Assembly (NCBI GenBank): GCA_902729315.2 | Contig: LR746264.1 | Span: 1,428,501-1,492,500, forward strand | DNA length: 64,000 nucleotides | Source: Spirodela intermedia | Taxonomy: Eukaryota > Streptophyta > Magnoliopsida > Alismatales > Araceae | Direction: 5' to 3' | Notes under the pieces: generated by a model | Told to the model about the DNA's origin: nothing | The model's database searches: none | The model's input: the letters and a program-made list of their open reading frames with translations, nothing else | Translations under genes and position numbers: made by a program | Part shown: in pieces, positions 26,547-37,918 of the stretch | Layout of the letters: each line of letters begins with the position of its first letter | Numbering within the stretch: position 1 is the first letter of the stretch

Positions 26547-28721
26547 ATGGACGCGCAAAAGCTTCTCCTCCTCCTCGCCCTCGTGCTTCTCCTTCGTCCG
26601 GGCGACTCTCAGCACGAACAGACGTTCTCCGGCGACCCCTCATTCCGCACCGGTCTGGACATCACCGACTCCTCCGGGGTGAGAAAACTGTCTCCGGGGA
26701 CGCCCAACGAACGGAGGCGGTCTACTCTGGGAAGCGCAAGCACGGTGAGGAACGTGAAAGACTTCGGAGCACGAGGCGACGGATCGTCGGACGACACCAA
26801 GGTAGTAGACCGGTCAGCAATCTCTTTCGTCTCAGATGAGAATCTCCTTCTAAACCCCCGCGGACCCGCCCGCCGATTATCTTGTATGCAGGCGTTCGCC
26901 GCTGCCTGGAAGGCGGCTTGCTCTTCCTCAGCTCCCGTCACTGTGCTGGTCCCCGAGGGGAAGGCATACCGGCTCAAGCCCATCACCTTCTCCGGTCCCT
27001 GCAAGTCTCCAATCACCGTAGCGGTGAGACACGACAACCCACTCCCCAGCTCCCCTCGCACCAAAATCTTATTGCGTCGCGCCTCCTTAGACTCCCTCTG
27101 TCTTTCAACCGTCGCCCACAGATCAAGGGAACGATTCTCGCCTCCGGAAGGATGTCCGACTGGGACGGAGCGGACCGCAGGCTCTGGATGCTGTTCGACA
27201 AGGTCGACGGCCTCAGAGTGGAGGGCGGCGGAACCATCGACGGCAACGGGCAGGTGTGGTGGAAGGTCTCCTGCAAGGTCGACTCCGCACAGGTAGCAAC
27301 CCCTCTTACTTTCTCCGCTTGCGCACTCCGTGGGACTGCCAGCGGAATTCCTTCCGTCCTCGGCTTTGCTCCTCTCGACCCGCTGACTGACTCGCCTTCT
27401 GATCTTTCCTCGGTGCGACGTTAAAAAGCCGTGCAAGGGTGCACCCACGGTACTTTCTGGACCAGACTCAACTCGTTCAGTTCGTGGATTCCGATGTTTC
27501 CGCGAGCTGACTTCTCTGGTTGACTCCTTGCAGGCGCTGACGTTCCAATCCTGCCGCGGCTTGACCGTAACCGATCTCAAGTTCAAGAACAGCCAGCAGA
27601 TGCACGTCACCATCTCGAAGTGCGCCAACGTCCGGATCTCCCGACTGACCATCTCCGCCCCCGGGAGCAGTCCCAACACGGACGGAATCCACGTCTCCGG
27701 CAGCACCGACGTTAAGATCAGCGACTCCGTCATCAGGACAGGTCCACCCTCCGCCTCCTCTTCCTCGGCCTCCCCCATCCGAGAAGCCGGAAGAATGCGA
27801 GCCGTGACTTCGCTTTCAATTCCTCCCTGTAGGCGACGACTGCATCTCCATCGTCAGCGGCTCTCGCTCCATTACGGCCACCAACATCGTCTGCGGACCG
27901 GGCCACGGAATCAGGTACACACATCTCCCGGCGATGTGCTGGGATCTGCTGCTGGCCTCCTCTTCCTCTCACCCCCGTGCTCTCTCACTATCTTCTCCCC
28001 TCTCCCGCCTTGACTCGTCTCATCGGCGCTGGCAGTATCGGGAGCCTTGGAGCCAACGGTGCGGAACACACCGTTTCCGACGTCTTGGTCGACACGGCGC
28101 GGCTGGAGGGAACCACCAGCGGAGTCCGGATCAAGACCTGGCAGGTAATGCCATCTGGCTGACTACCCAGACCGAATTCTCTCGCGCTCCGTGGACTGAC
28201 ACTGCGACGACGCCGTCGATCGGTTCTCTCCCTTCAGGGTGGAAAAGGGTACGCCAGAAACATCATCTTCAGGAACATCGTGATGGACAACGTGAAGAAC
28301 CCAATAATCATCGACCAGAACTATTGCGACTCCCCCAAGTCCTGCGGCGAACAGGTGGATTATGCCAGCACCCGCCCTTTTCGTCTCTCCTGCTTCCGCT
28401 CTCTCTCCCTCTCTCTCTCGCCCCCTGTCTTTCTCTCACTCTCGCTTTCTCGCTGAGTTCCTCTTGTTAACCTCCCCTTCGCCCTTTGCCGAACAGAAAT
28501 CCGCGGTCGCCGTGAGCGGAGTGACCTTCAAGAACGTCCGGGGGACGAGCGCCACCGCGGTGGCCATGGACTTCGACTGCAGCCGCACCGTCCCCTGTCG
28601 GGGGATAACGCTGCAGGACGTCCACCTCGTCACCGCGAGCGGAGCATCTGCCAAGAGCTTCTGCCGCAACGTCAGCTTGTCAAAATACGGCACCGTCGTA
28701 CCGTCGACGTGCTCCTCCTGA
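26547..28721 (+). CDS. PG2: endo-polygalacturonase, ADPG/QRT2-like (GH28)
   Basis: Secreted wall enzyme hydrolysing alpha-1,4 bonds in homogalacturonan. Nine exons: 26547-26801, 26892-27023, 27122-27292, 27429-27449, 27534-27741, 27833-27914, 28036-28144, 28238-28354, 28497-28721, giving 439 codons. A signal peptide covers about residues 1-22 (hydrophobic LLLLLALVLLLR, ending GDSQ). All GH28 catalytic blocks are present: NTD 241-243, GDD 263-265, GHG 286-288 and RIK 321-323. Similarity is best to the ADPG1/ADPG2/QRT2 group (cell separation in pods and pollen), e.g. GDDCISIVSGS, CGPGHGISIGSLG and PIIIDQNYCD. Exon 4 is a 21-nt micro-exon coding PCKGAPT, needed for the conserved PCKxAPTAL stretch. 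The gene appears intact and differs from PG4 at five residues. The substrate mode (endo or exo) is inferred from similarity. Confidence 0.9.
27429..27449 (+). other. Seven-codon micro-exon of PG2
   Basis: Between an acceptor ending TTAAAAAG and a donor GTACTT, 21 nt encode PCKGAPT. Without it exon 3 (ending VDSAQ) would join ALTFQS and lose a motif conserved in plant polygalacturonases. PG4 has the same exon at 38801-38821. Confidence 0.7.
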
Positions 28722-29643
28722 CGACGCCTCCTTCCGTCCCCGAGGATGGAAGAAATAAATTCATTCATGATACCTCGTACACGCAGAGATGACAATTCAT
28801 TCATTATACCTCGAACACCCAGATGACAATTCATTCATTTCGTTATAACCCTGACCTCGGTGTGCGATTGTAACATCGTGTAAATCTGTAACCACTGTAG
28901 CTTCTGCTTCCAGCTGTGTGTTGTGCGGCTCCCGTGAAGCGAATGATTTTTATGCAACCTCCAGAAGAAATGGTTTCACAGGAGCACATAACCATTATGA
29001 TCTTTGGCTTTTTGACGAGTTCCATGAAGGACATCAAGATAGCTCAGTTATTGGGGCGATGGAGGCTATTAGTTCACTAACAGCTTCATTCACAGTAAGT
29101 AGTGGTGAGCGTCGGGAAAATCCGGCTCCCTTGTTTAATTGCACAGAAGCCTCATGTTTGTCACAAGAGCAACCCGCTGCTACTGTTCCGAACATGTCAA
29201 TAGAGGCATGCCTCTGCGTACTCGCGACCGGCGGAGATGAGAGAGAGAGGCGTCAGTGTGCGGAATGCGAGCGCTCCTCTCCGAGGATCGCTTCGTCTAC
29301 GATCCGGCCCCCGTACATCCCCTTCGTCTATACGCGACACCGGTAGTGGGCCATGTATAGAGGTAAATTCACTGGCGCATAGCAGTTTTGGAGTAAAGCA
29401 CTAACCATTTCCGACGTCACGGTTTACTCGCCAATAGATGCGTGGCGTCGTTAAAAAACGGCTCGTGTCTCGATTGCTTTCCTCGTCGTGGAACGGAAAT
29501 TGGGTGTCGTATCGCGTTTTCACATGGCATTTTCTATAAAACCGAGATCTTTTCCGCCATGTCACAGAATATAACAGTCGTCACGGATAACGCAGCCTAT
29601 CAGATACAAGGCAGAGTATCGAGCGTTTCGTCAGACGAAGAAG

Positions 29644-29988
29644 ATGGCACCACATCGTAAAATGCCCCTTGTCAGATACCAATGCCAGGTGATACGCGAT
29701 CGGTGTTCGTGTTCTTCACCAAAACGTTGGAGGATCGTTACCTCAGCGATCGGAGTGGGCAACGAGGTCGAGGGAGCTTGCGCATCCCGAATACACGGTA
29801 CAAGGGAATTTGCTGTTTTTGTTACACTACGGCCGACGGTTGTTGCTTTGAGGCGCGCACATTCGAATGCTGTTTCCACTAAAGAATTTCGGACCCATCA
29901 CAGCTTGATCGGACAAAAACGCTCAGAAATACAATGCACTTGGGGCTCCTATCAGGCAGATTTTATTACTCAAGCTAAACCCGAATGA
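29644..29988 (+). other. Open frame of 114 codons in repeat X copy A
   Basis: Starts at an ATG in good context (GAAGATGG) and ends on TGA after QAKPE. It overlaps the end of a preceding open frame (29442-29660) by 17 nt. A matching frame of 111 codons with the same start context and the same end (APKSE) is in copy C at 34586-34921. By eye about 40-45% of residues agree, with a 3-residue in-frame gap. No family is recognised; it may be coding or a chance frame. Confidence 0.3.
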
Positions 29989-30792
29989 AACCGAGCTCAA
30001 ACGGAGGTCGTGTTCGTCCGTCAGAATGTCACCCGGAAAAGTATTACCCCGCGCGTAATGTGAAACCGGAATCTTGGACAGCATTCAAGAGACGGTTCCG
30101 TCTCGATTGGCCATATCCCCGGCTGCTTAGAACGATCGTACCTCAAAAGAAGAAGCTTTCACCCGCACACAAAGGATTACGGCGCAAGAAGAGGAACAGA
30201 CTTGTGCACACGGGAGAAACAGCTTCTCGGGTCGGAATGGCCGCCAGCGTTTACCCGGTGTTGAATACGCGACTGTTGCCACCGTCGTCCACTGCGCAGC
30301 ATCCCCAACATCTCTCTTAGAACGAGGGGAAGAAGACGAAGAGGACCTGCGGCTAACAATAACGCACATCCGACACCGTACAAGGATATCTGGCATTCCG
30401 CGCGACGGTTCACAATGCAAAGACACGGGAGTCCCATTTGTCCACGTCTATCAGATAGTTTATTTGACTCCACGTGGGAAACAAGAATCAGAGGGCTCAG
30501 CAGAGGAAAGGACGGTTGAAACACCTGGGTCCAGAGGCGTCGAGCAGGCCAGGGTGAGACAACGCATAACTCTGACGCCCGATTCCACACGTGTTCTCGT
30601 CATTTCTCCTACGGCCTGTATGGACAAAAACGGGCAAACGGTGCACCTGGCAGCCACCGCAAGAGAGAGCACGTTGTCGGTCTCCTTCTGGAAACTCTGC
30701 TGGCGCCGCGGGCCACGGTCACTGTTCAGTTGATCCTCCGCTTTCCCGACCGCATCTCTCGGTTACGACGACTGACAACTTCGGCATCTGAG

Positions 30793-30832
30793 GACGTCAT
30801 CTCCTCCCCGTGGCCCTCGTCCCCTATAAATA
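30793..30832 (+). promoter_or_regulatory. Promoter-like block in repeat X copy A
   Basis: GACGTCAT at 30793-30800 followed 24 bp later by TATAAATA at 30825-30832 in CCCCTATAAATAGCG. The same block recurs in copy B (GACGTCAT 41320-41327, TATAAATA 41350-41357) and copy D (altered GACCTCAT, TATAAATA 49914-49921), followed by a CT-rich leader-like stretch. Confidence 0.45.
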
Positions 30833-30905
30833 GCGTCCGGTCTCATTACCACCGTTGCAGCGACTGAAGACTCACTCTCGCTGTCTCTCTCCCTCTCTCA
30901 CTCTC

Positions 30906-33570
30906 ACTCAGTGATCTAATCGGCTCTGATGACCCCTTGCGTTGGGCTAGAAAGACGAGTCTAACCATGTAGGAGGAATCTCCGAACCACGTACATCTAG
31001 TGTACCCTCCCTTATCTCTGCCTCTCTCCCACTCTATCTCGAGTGCAAGGGTCACTTGATCAACCCTTACTTTTAGGAGAGGTCCCTCCGGACCTCATCT
31101 CACCCTTAGGCCATTGATTAGGACTGGTTTCAGGTACAAAACCAGTCCAGCCCCCTTTGTAACACGGATATATTAAAGGAGGGATTGGGGGAGGCTAAGA
31201 GATTAAGGGCACGGTAATCCCTTCCTCTCTGGGGGCTGGAAACAGGATTCCGGCTTCTCCTCCTCCGCTCCCATCTGGTGGCCGGTATCAATGCTTCATT
31301 AACTTCTATACCTTGTTCCTCTCTTGACATTGGATATTATTTCTTCTCCTTTTGTTTACTGGTCATGAGGTGTTCTTATCCTCTTTAGACCACAGCACGT
31401 TAGACTTCTCTCTGCATTTTATTACCTCGTGGACATTCTGTCCTCATGCTCCCTTACATCCGGTGCTGTATCAGGCAGTTCCCTAGCCCATTCAGCCCTA
31501 AATCTGGTCACATTGCCCAACATCGAGTTTGCACATCTATTCAGTGGTGCAAAGATGAGGACGTCCGTCCCCATCAGTGGTATCATAGCTGCTGGTTTGT
31601 GAACACGTATTTGTGGTGAGCTAGGTTCGAGTGAAAATGTGGGAGGCGCGGGTGGAAACAAACATTTTTTCGAGAGCTGGCAGCGCGAAACATGCCGGCA
31701 TGGGCAGCGGCCTTAAACAGGCATGCGGCGTCGTACAAGCAGTGTGGCACGCGGCGGTATGGTCATGCGTGTACAGTACATGACTGGATACATGTGGTAT
31801 CCAATCGCGGTGTGCAGCTGGTGCAGAGCGAAGAGGATGTTTGAAGTGGGGAGATCAGTCTCCTTTGAAGATCAGTCTCTAAGTGGGAGATTGTTGGAAA
31901 TATGGAGAATGATCTGATGGGATCTCCGGGGAACACGCGGATCCAACCCCATAGTGAGCTGGCGGTTGGGCGTCCAGGTGGGCAGCACCCTCGGACCAAA
32001 CTTAGTATTAGGGGCACGAGTGCCTTCTGTCCCTATGGTTTTACCTTATCTCGTGATTTAAGAGGGGGAGGAAGCTGCCGCCTAATGGTAGTGTGCTGGG
32101 TTCCCCTCCCCTATCTCTTGACTCTCTTCCCGTCTATTTTGAGTGTGCACATCTGGTCAACTGTGCAAGGACGAAGACACTCGACTGCATTACCGTAGGT
32201 CACCAGAACTTCTTACCGTTCGAGATTAGGTTTCAAATAATGGTTTATGTGGTGATGAATCGAACCGTTTGTAATTTAATTCTTCATGATAATGTAAGGA
32301 CTAGACGTGAGAGTCATAGAGACACATCCAAGGGCGGGGATTTGGTCTAAGTGAGGGTTAGTGTGGAGATCAAGTGAAATATTTGTCAGTGAATTCTTCA
32401 CGTAAACCTGAGGAGTGAGTGCGAGTCATAGAGGGGGGGGGGGGGGGTATTCATGGGTTGGGTTTGTCGACACCCGTGAAACTCATACATGTGTCAATTT
32501 CTCATTTTCTAGGGCTGCTCTTGTCGTTGAATAGGGTATTTAAACTTTAATCCTGATGAAGATTGAGAGCAGGAGAAAAAAACTATAGTCATGAACACAT
32601 TGTCATAGGCCTGTCGTGAAGAGGGTATAGTTGTGGTATATAGAACTTGGAGGTCTGAATGATGAGAACTGTTTCTTGTTGTTTTTCTCCTACGTTGGGT
32701 GTCCTATCCGTGTTCTTTATTCAGCATTGCTTGCCGTTCCGCGATGAGTAGGTTATTAAGGGTATCTTGTGTGGAAATATAGTTTTGTGTTATACGCGCC
32801 CTATTTTCTAACACGAGTACTACCTCACAGAAGCCCCTCCTAGCCTTTCCTATCAACTTTCCTCCGATCAATCAAACTACACCAGACAGTAAGTATCCTT
32901 GGCATCAATATCAGGTGCTATTAGAGACTACGGTCAGTCTCTATTTCTTTCCTTGTAACCCGTTACTATGAATGTAAGAAGCAGCAGTTTGGTTATGCGA
33001 CCTCATTTGAGACTCTCGCAAAGATTGAAGTCATCGTGAGGTCAATCTGCATCCCAAGCCGGAAATCACGAGTGAGGTAAAGCTCAAAGTTAGAAGAATG
33101 TGGAGGGAATAGAAAAGATTAGCAGATTGGAACGTCCAGTAGACATGTTGACGTAGGGAGTCATCGCAGAGCAATTCAGGCGTTACATGGCTTCGGTTGA
33201 TCTCCAGAATTATGTTACTGGAGACGTCGCACAAGGTAAAGAAAAGCTTTATTTTTTCTTGAAAATCGGCCACCAAATGTTAGATTTTTGGAGTTGTAAA
33301 AAATGAGCTAATTGACTCTAATGGGGCTCTTTGATAAGAACGCAAATATTGGATTAAGGGCGACCTTGTCCTTTGTGCCTAATGGACTATAATTCAGACG
33401 TTGTCTCTTTCTCATGAAGGAAGAATAACCTTGTACGGCCGTGGACGAAAGGGGATTGTCTAGTGCCCTTCTATCTGTCTCGTGTGTGTATGCATTAGTC
33501 AGACACACATCCGCTGTGCCAGAAGAAGCGGAACCCTTGTTGTGTGCCAGATAACCTAGTCAGAGTTAGA
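30906..33570 (+). mobile_element. LTR-retrotransposon remnants, family Y, copy A
   Basis: A 2.7-kb stretch repeated, with over 85% identity by eye, at 50010-52830. It contains at least one LTR (31892-32813) and pieces of diverged LTRs of the same family. No protein-coding domain is recognisable inside, so the internal region has been largely lost. Near 32432-32447 there is a G homopolymer. Confidence 0.55.
31892..32813 (+). repeat. Family Y LTR, with polypurine tract in front
   Basis: Begins TGTTGGAA directly after a polypurine tract (AAGTGGGAGA, 31881-31890), the arrangement at the start of a copia-type 3' LTR. It ends TTCTAACA, a near inverted match to the start, giving 922 bp. The matching copy is 51082-51993 (912 bp). 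The 3' border is less sure than the 5' border, because about 20 bp beyond it are also shared with a third copy ending at 49716. Confidence 0.55.
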
Positions 33571-34350
33571 CTTGGACAGCCTGGACCTCAGGGAGACTCT
33601 GAAAACTTTGCGATTTGTATCTAGCAGGTCCAGAAGCCCACGCCACAAAATATTTAGTCTTCTCGTAAACATCTGCTCCAGTCGAAAACCAGGGCCAATT
33701 GCAAGCCCAGTCCGCCGTCGTTCCCTGCGGATCAGGTCGACAAAAGAAAAGTTAATTCCGCCGCGACACGGGAGAGCCTCCGCACATTCGGGAAAATAGG
33801 GAAGCTGGGGCCGCTCGTCCTTCCCCTGCGTCTCCGAGTACTGCTGCGGCAGCGGATGCGCCAGTACCCTTCGCTCGGCCGGCGGCGGTTCCCGCCCCAG
33901 AGGTCGCCACGTGCCCGCTGAGCGAAGGGTATAAAAAGCGTTTTCAATCTTTTACGCTTGACGGAAGCCGGGAGATAGAGTGACGAGTTGACGGATAAAC
34001 GAGAGAAAGAAAGTCGACGGAGCAATCGGAGGGGGAGTCACGCAGCACCTCAAAGGAAACGACGGTTCGAGGACCGGGTATTAAGGGCATTGACATTCTT
34101 CAGGTGGGTTCGTCGTACGGCGATCACACGAACAAAGGCGCCGAATTCTGGACGCGGAGACGCATGCATGATGCACGGGGCCGAGGAGAGAAGAAGGGAG
34201 ACGGGCCGCGGCGGCAACGGCGAGGCGACACTTCCGTCTGTCCGCTACCAGGGACATGCCAGAAAACCGGAAGAGTTGACGTGGAAGCTGCCTTCCTCGG
34301 ACGCCCTAGCTCCGCCTACCACCGCAGAACTGTTGTCGACTGGAGCACTA
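33571..34350 (+). pseudogene. PG3: polygalacturonase promoter remnant without coding exons
   Basis: Matches the PG4 upstream region (both start near TGCGATTTGTATCT-like sequence) and keeps the G-box core CACGTG at 33908-33913, followed by TATAAAAA near 33932. Homology stops just before the TATATAA and leader of the intact genes (after CCTAGCTCCGCCTACC), where repeat X sequence begins. No polygalacturonase exon remains. Confidence 0.6.
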
Positions 34351-35760
34351 AATTTTATCGCACGTCGTGGTTTCCTTCCCAATATAAGTGTGGCGTCGTT
34401 TATAAACGGCTCGTATGTCCACGTTGCTCTCTCAGCTCCATTGGATGTGGTAGGGCGTTTGCACGGAGCATATTCCGTAAACAGCGTGACGTTTTCCCTA
34501 TATCACAGGACAGAGAGTGTCAACACGAATCACGCGTCGTACCAGATACTACCCGGAATATCGAGCGCTTCATTAGGCGCAGAAGATGGATGTATATCGT
34601 AGCTGGCCCCTTCTCATAGGTCGATGCCAGGTGAAGCACGAGCCGTATTCCTGTTGCTTACGAGTAGTTGGGAGGAACATGACTTTGGCGATCGGACTGA
34701 GCAACGAGCACCGGAGAACATGCTCGTCCCGTACCCACAATATACGAAAAGTTGCCTTTTTCATTACATCACAGCCGAGAGTTACGTTTTCGCATTCGAA
34801 TGCCGTTTCCAATAGAAGGTTCGGACCCCATCTCACAATGATCGGAAAAACGTCCTCTGAGATATGCCGCGGTTGGGACTCTTATTCGGCAGATTTTACT
34901 ACTGCTCCAAAGTCCGAATAAAATCTAGCTTAAACGCAGGTCTTATTCGTGCATCAGAAGGTCACCAGGAAGGAAACTACGCGTAATATAAAACCGGAGT
35001 CTGCTCACAGTCCGAATAGCTTTGATAAGTTGGCTCTATCTGGGCCGGCCATATCCTCGGCCACTTAGAACAATCATAACTCAAGAGAAGAAGTGTTCAA
35101 CCGCACGCAAAGAATTGCGGCGGGAGAAACAGAAGAGTCCCGCGCGCGCACACGGCAGACAGCTTCTCTGGTCGGAATGAAAAACCGCCCGAGGCGTTTG
35201 CCGCGGTGTTGAAAGCACGAGTGTTCCAGCCCTCGTCCATTCCGCAACATCCCCAACGCCTCTCGAAGAGCGAGGAGGAGAAGAAGAAGAGGATCTGTAT
35301 GCTGACAATAACTCACGTCCAGCACCACACTAAGAGATAAATTGGCATTCCGGGAGATGGTTCGCAAAGCAAGGACAGAAGAGTCCCGTTCCTCCACGCG
35401 TATCAGGCAGTTTATTTGACACCACGTGGAAAACAAGAATCAGAGGGCTCAACTGAGGCAAGGACGGTTAAAACACCCGGGTCCAGAGGCGTTGACCATG
35501 TCGGGTGTTTTACGCGACACGCGTTCCGTCGGAACCCGCGGCCTCTTATTAGTGTCCTGAGTTCCCCTCGGTTGTCTCTTGCCTCTCTTCCCTCTATCTT
35601 GAGTGTGAACATTTCTTCCACTGTTCAACGATGAGGACCTACATCCCCGTCACCACTGATCATTGAAATTCCTTCCCTGTTCAATATTAGGCTTAAAATG
35701 AGGTTTAATGTGGAGAATAGCGGAAATATTTGTAATTTATTCACCTTAAATTTATTTATA
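34351..35760 (+). repeat. Repeat X copy C, then a truncated family Y LTR
   Basis: From 34351 to about 35540 it aligns with copy D (47966-49110) at high identity and with copy A at lower identity. From about 35560 it continues into part of a family Y LTR (AGTGTGAACATTTCTTCCACT) that breaks off near 35760 into unrelated AT-rich DNA. Confidence 0.55.
34586..34921 (+). other. Open frame of 111 codons in repeat X copy C
   Basis: Counterpart of the frame at 29644 in copy A: same ATG context (GAAGATGG), same stop position after TAPKSE, and a shared central HSNAVS. In copy D the same frame is open (to 48515, ending AAKPE) but lacks this ATG. Function unknown; coding status unproven. Confidence 0.3.
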
Positions 35761-36899
35761 TGTATCTTAAATATATTTTCAAGTCCCATCCTAACAAAAC
35801 CACATTTTTATCTATTTAAAGACCCCATCTCGTACCCCTATAACCATTATTTAATGTTACAAAAAAAAATCCTTCTCTGAGATTCCATTTCATTGCTTTT
35901 TGGTTCAGGCGCCTCCCTTGTAGGTTTAGGGGAACCTTCTTGATCCTAGTACACTGAAGATCACTCTTTCGTGGATTCAAGGGTTGAAGCTTCTAAGTTT
36001 TGTGAAATTAGGATAAGAAATATTTACACAGACTTTATCTTTCATGAATTCAATATTGAGATTTCATCACCACACAACTAAAGATGTATAAATTGTATCA
36101 GAATAAGGTTTTCTGCTCCTTATTCATCTTTGACGATGTCATGAGGTAAAGGATTACAGATTAATGAAGATAAAGGTCTTGAGGTTAGCCTCTTCTCTCA
36201 CACAAAACATATTGATTAAAAGTTTCAACGTATAAATGATACTTTGAAGTAAATATTTTCTTATATGACTGCCCTAGAATTTCTTATATGACTGCCCTAG
36301 AATTTTCTTATATTTTCTTATTTGAATGCCTCTCTTATGTTCATGTAATTTTTAAAAAAACAGACAAACTGCATCCAACACCATGAGGTGTTCTCTCATA
36401 AGATATGGATCCCACAAGTTTTTTTATCAGTTCGGGAGTGATCAAAACTGAAAAATTATGAGAGTCCAGAATGTGATATTCATTGAAGGAGTCTTGGACA
36501 AACACAAGGTTGTGACCAAGAACAAGAATAAGAGGCTTACAAGGACATGGCTGAATTCGGGTTTACAAGGTTTTGTAGGTGCACATTTGGGTGGCGATGT
36601 AGACAGACACAGGGAGAAGTGCCGCCGACTAAATTTATACTTGAGCGGGACTGCAGTGGCCTTCATCTCACAAATACAGAATATTTTTTCTCTGTCCACA
36701 ACATAAGCAGAGTATGTGACAAAAATTCAGGGCAACAAGAAGATGGTGAGGCTGAAGGATTTTCTATCAGCCATAAACGAACATATGAGGCTATGCATGG
36801 GCTGAATTGACCTTCAAAGGTAGGTTGTGACAACGCGTCAAATCTAAAACTAGTACTATTTTTTTTCTTTGCTCTCTCTCGTGTAGTCAACTGGATGGC
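35761..36899. other. AT-rich spacer between array units
   Basis: No gene or known repeat is recognised. A short tandem duplication of ATTTCTTATATGACTGCCCT lies at about 36250-36300. Confidence 0.4.
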
Positions 36900-37918
36900 G
36901 GAGCTTCCTGCGCCATCAAAACCGCCTCTAGACTCTGGAGACTCAGCGATTTGTATCTTGCACGTCCAGCAGCCCACGCCCCATAATATTTAGTCTTCTC
37001 GAAAGCATCTGCTCCAGCCGACAACCAGGGCCAGTTGTAAGCCTATCTAGCCGGGCGCGTTGATCGTCAGCCCAAGCCCGGAGAACTGGCCATCGCCGAC
37101 GGAGATAATTCCGCCGCGACGGTGGAGATGCGTCCGCACACACGGCAAAATAAGCAATCTTCGGATGGTCGTCCCTCCCGCGCGTCCCCAAATTCCGCAG
37201 CTGCTACGGCTGCTAATTGACACTACGCCGCCACTGGAGCCTGCATACTCCAACCAGGTCGGGAGTGCGTAGATCCACCCGCGGCGTTCTCCTCCCTACC
37301 GCGGGGGTCGCCACGTGCCGGCGGAGCGACGGGCATTAAAAACGTTCTAAATCTTTCACGTTTGACGGAAGCCGGGAGACAGAGAGATGAGCTGACGGAT
37401 ATCCGAGAGAAAGAAAGTTGACCGAGCACAGCGGGGGAGAGTCCCGTTCAGTTAGATATGCTGACCAGATGGACCGTTGTAGCACCCGGTATTAATGGCC
37501 CGGATAATCTTCAGGTGGGTTCGTCGCACGGCGCTTCACACGAACGAAGGCACCGAATTCGGGACGCGAAGACGCATGCACGGGGGTAAAAAGAGAGGAA
37601 GAGGGACGGGGCGCCGGCGCCGGCGGCGAGGCGACCCTTCCGTCTGTCCCACTACCATCTCTCCGTCCATATCCCACGGACATGCCGGAAAACCGTAAAA
37701 GTTGGCATGGAAGTTTCTTTCCTCGGACGCCCAAGCTCCGTCTCTCTCTTCGTCGCTCTATATAACCCGCGCGGAGCTATCTGCCATCTACCGCAACAAA
37801 ATCACATATTCAGCCCTCCTTCTGAAGGCCAACCTCTCTCTTTCTCCCCGTCTCCTTATCCCTCTCGAACTAGTCCACCTCCACACACGCACACCTCTCT
37901 TGAGCGTAGGCGGCGCAG
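36900..37918 (+). promoter_or_regulatory. Promoter and leader of PG4
   Basis: Aligns with PG2 and PG3 upstream DNA. G-box core CACGTG at 37312-37317; TATATAA at 37759-37765, 154 bp before the ATG, exactly as in PG2. From about 37589 to the ATG it is identical to PG2. Confidence 0.6.

Larger units (their letters stand above)
29130..30905 (+). repeat. Repeat X, copy A (full length)
   Basis: Unrecognised moderately GC-rich repeat found after each plus-strand polygalacturonase copy: here, at 34351-35540, at 40290-41450 (internally deleted) and at 47966-49110. This is the longest copy. Shared landmarks are a start region with GGCGTCGTT, an open frame of about 110 codons, a segment containing GGGTCCAGAGGCGT, and a TATA-containing end (here TATAAATA at 30825-30832). 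Copies differ by roughly a third in places, so the family is old. No transposase or polymerase motif was seen. Confidence 0.6.

Noticed and set aside
26609-27778. 389-codon open frame antisense to PG2 (and its twin at 37981-39150)
   Set aside because: It lies opposite real polygalacturonase exons and runs through their introns without introns of its own. High GC at third positions makes the antisense frame open by chance, and nothing protein-like is recognised.
31578-31592. TGGTATCATAGC taken as a copia primer-binding site
   Set aside because: It aligns with the middle of the family Y LTR in the other copies, so the match to the initiator-tRNA site is probably accidental.
33988-34602. 204-codon frame across the PG3 remnant and repeat X
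   Set aside because: It joins former promoter sequence to repeat sequence, so most of its length cannot be an ancestral protein. Only the repeat part is discussed under repeat X.
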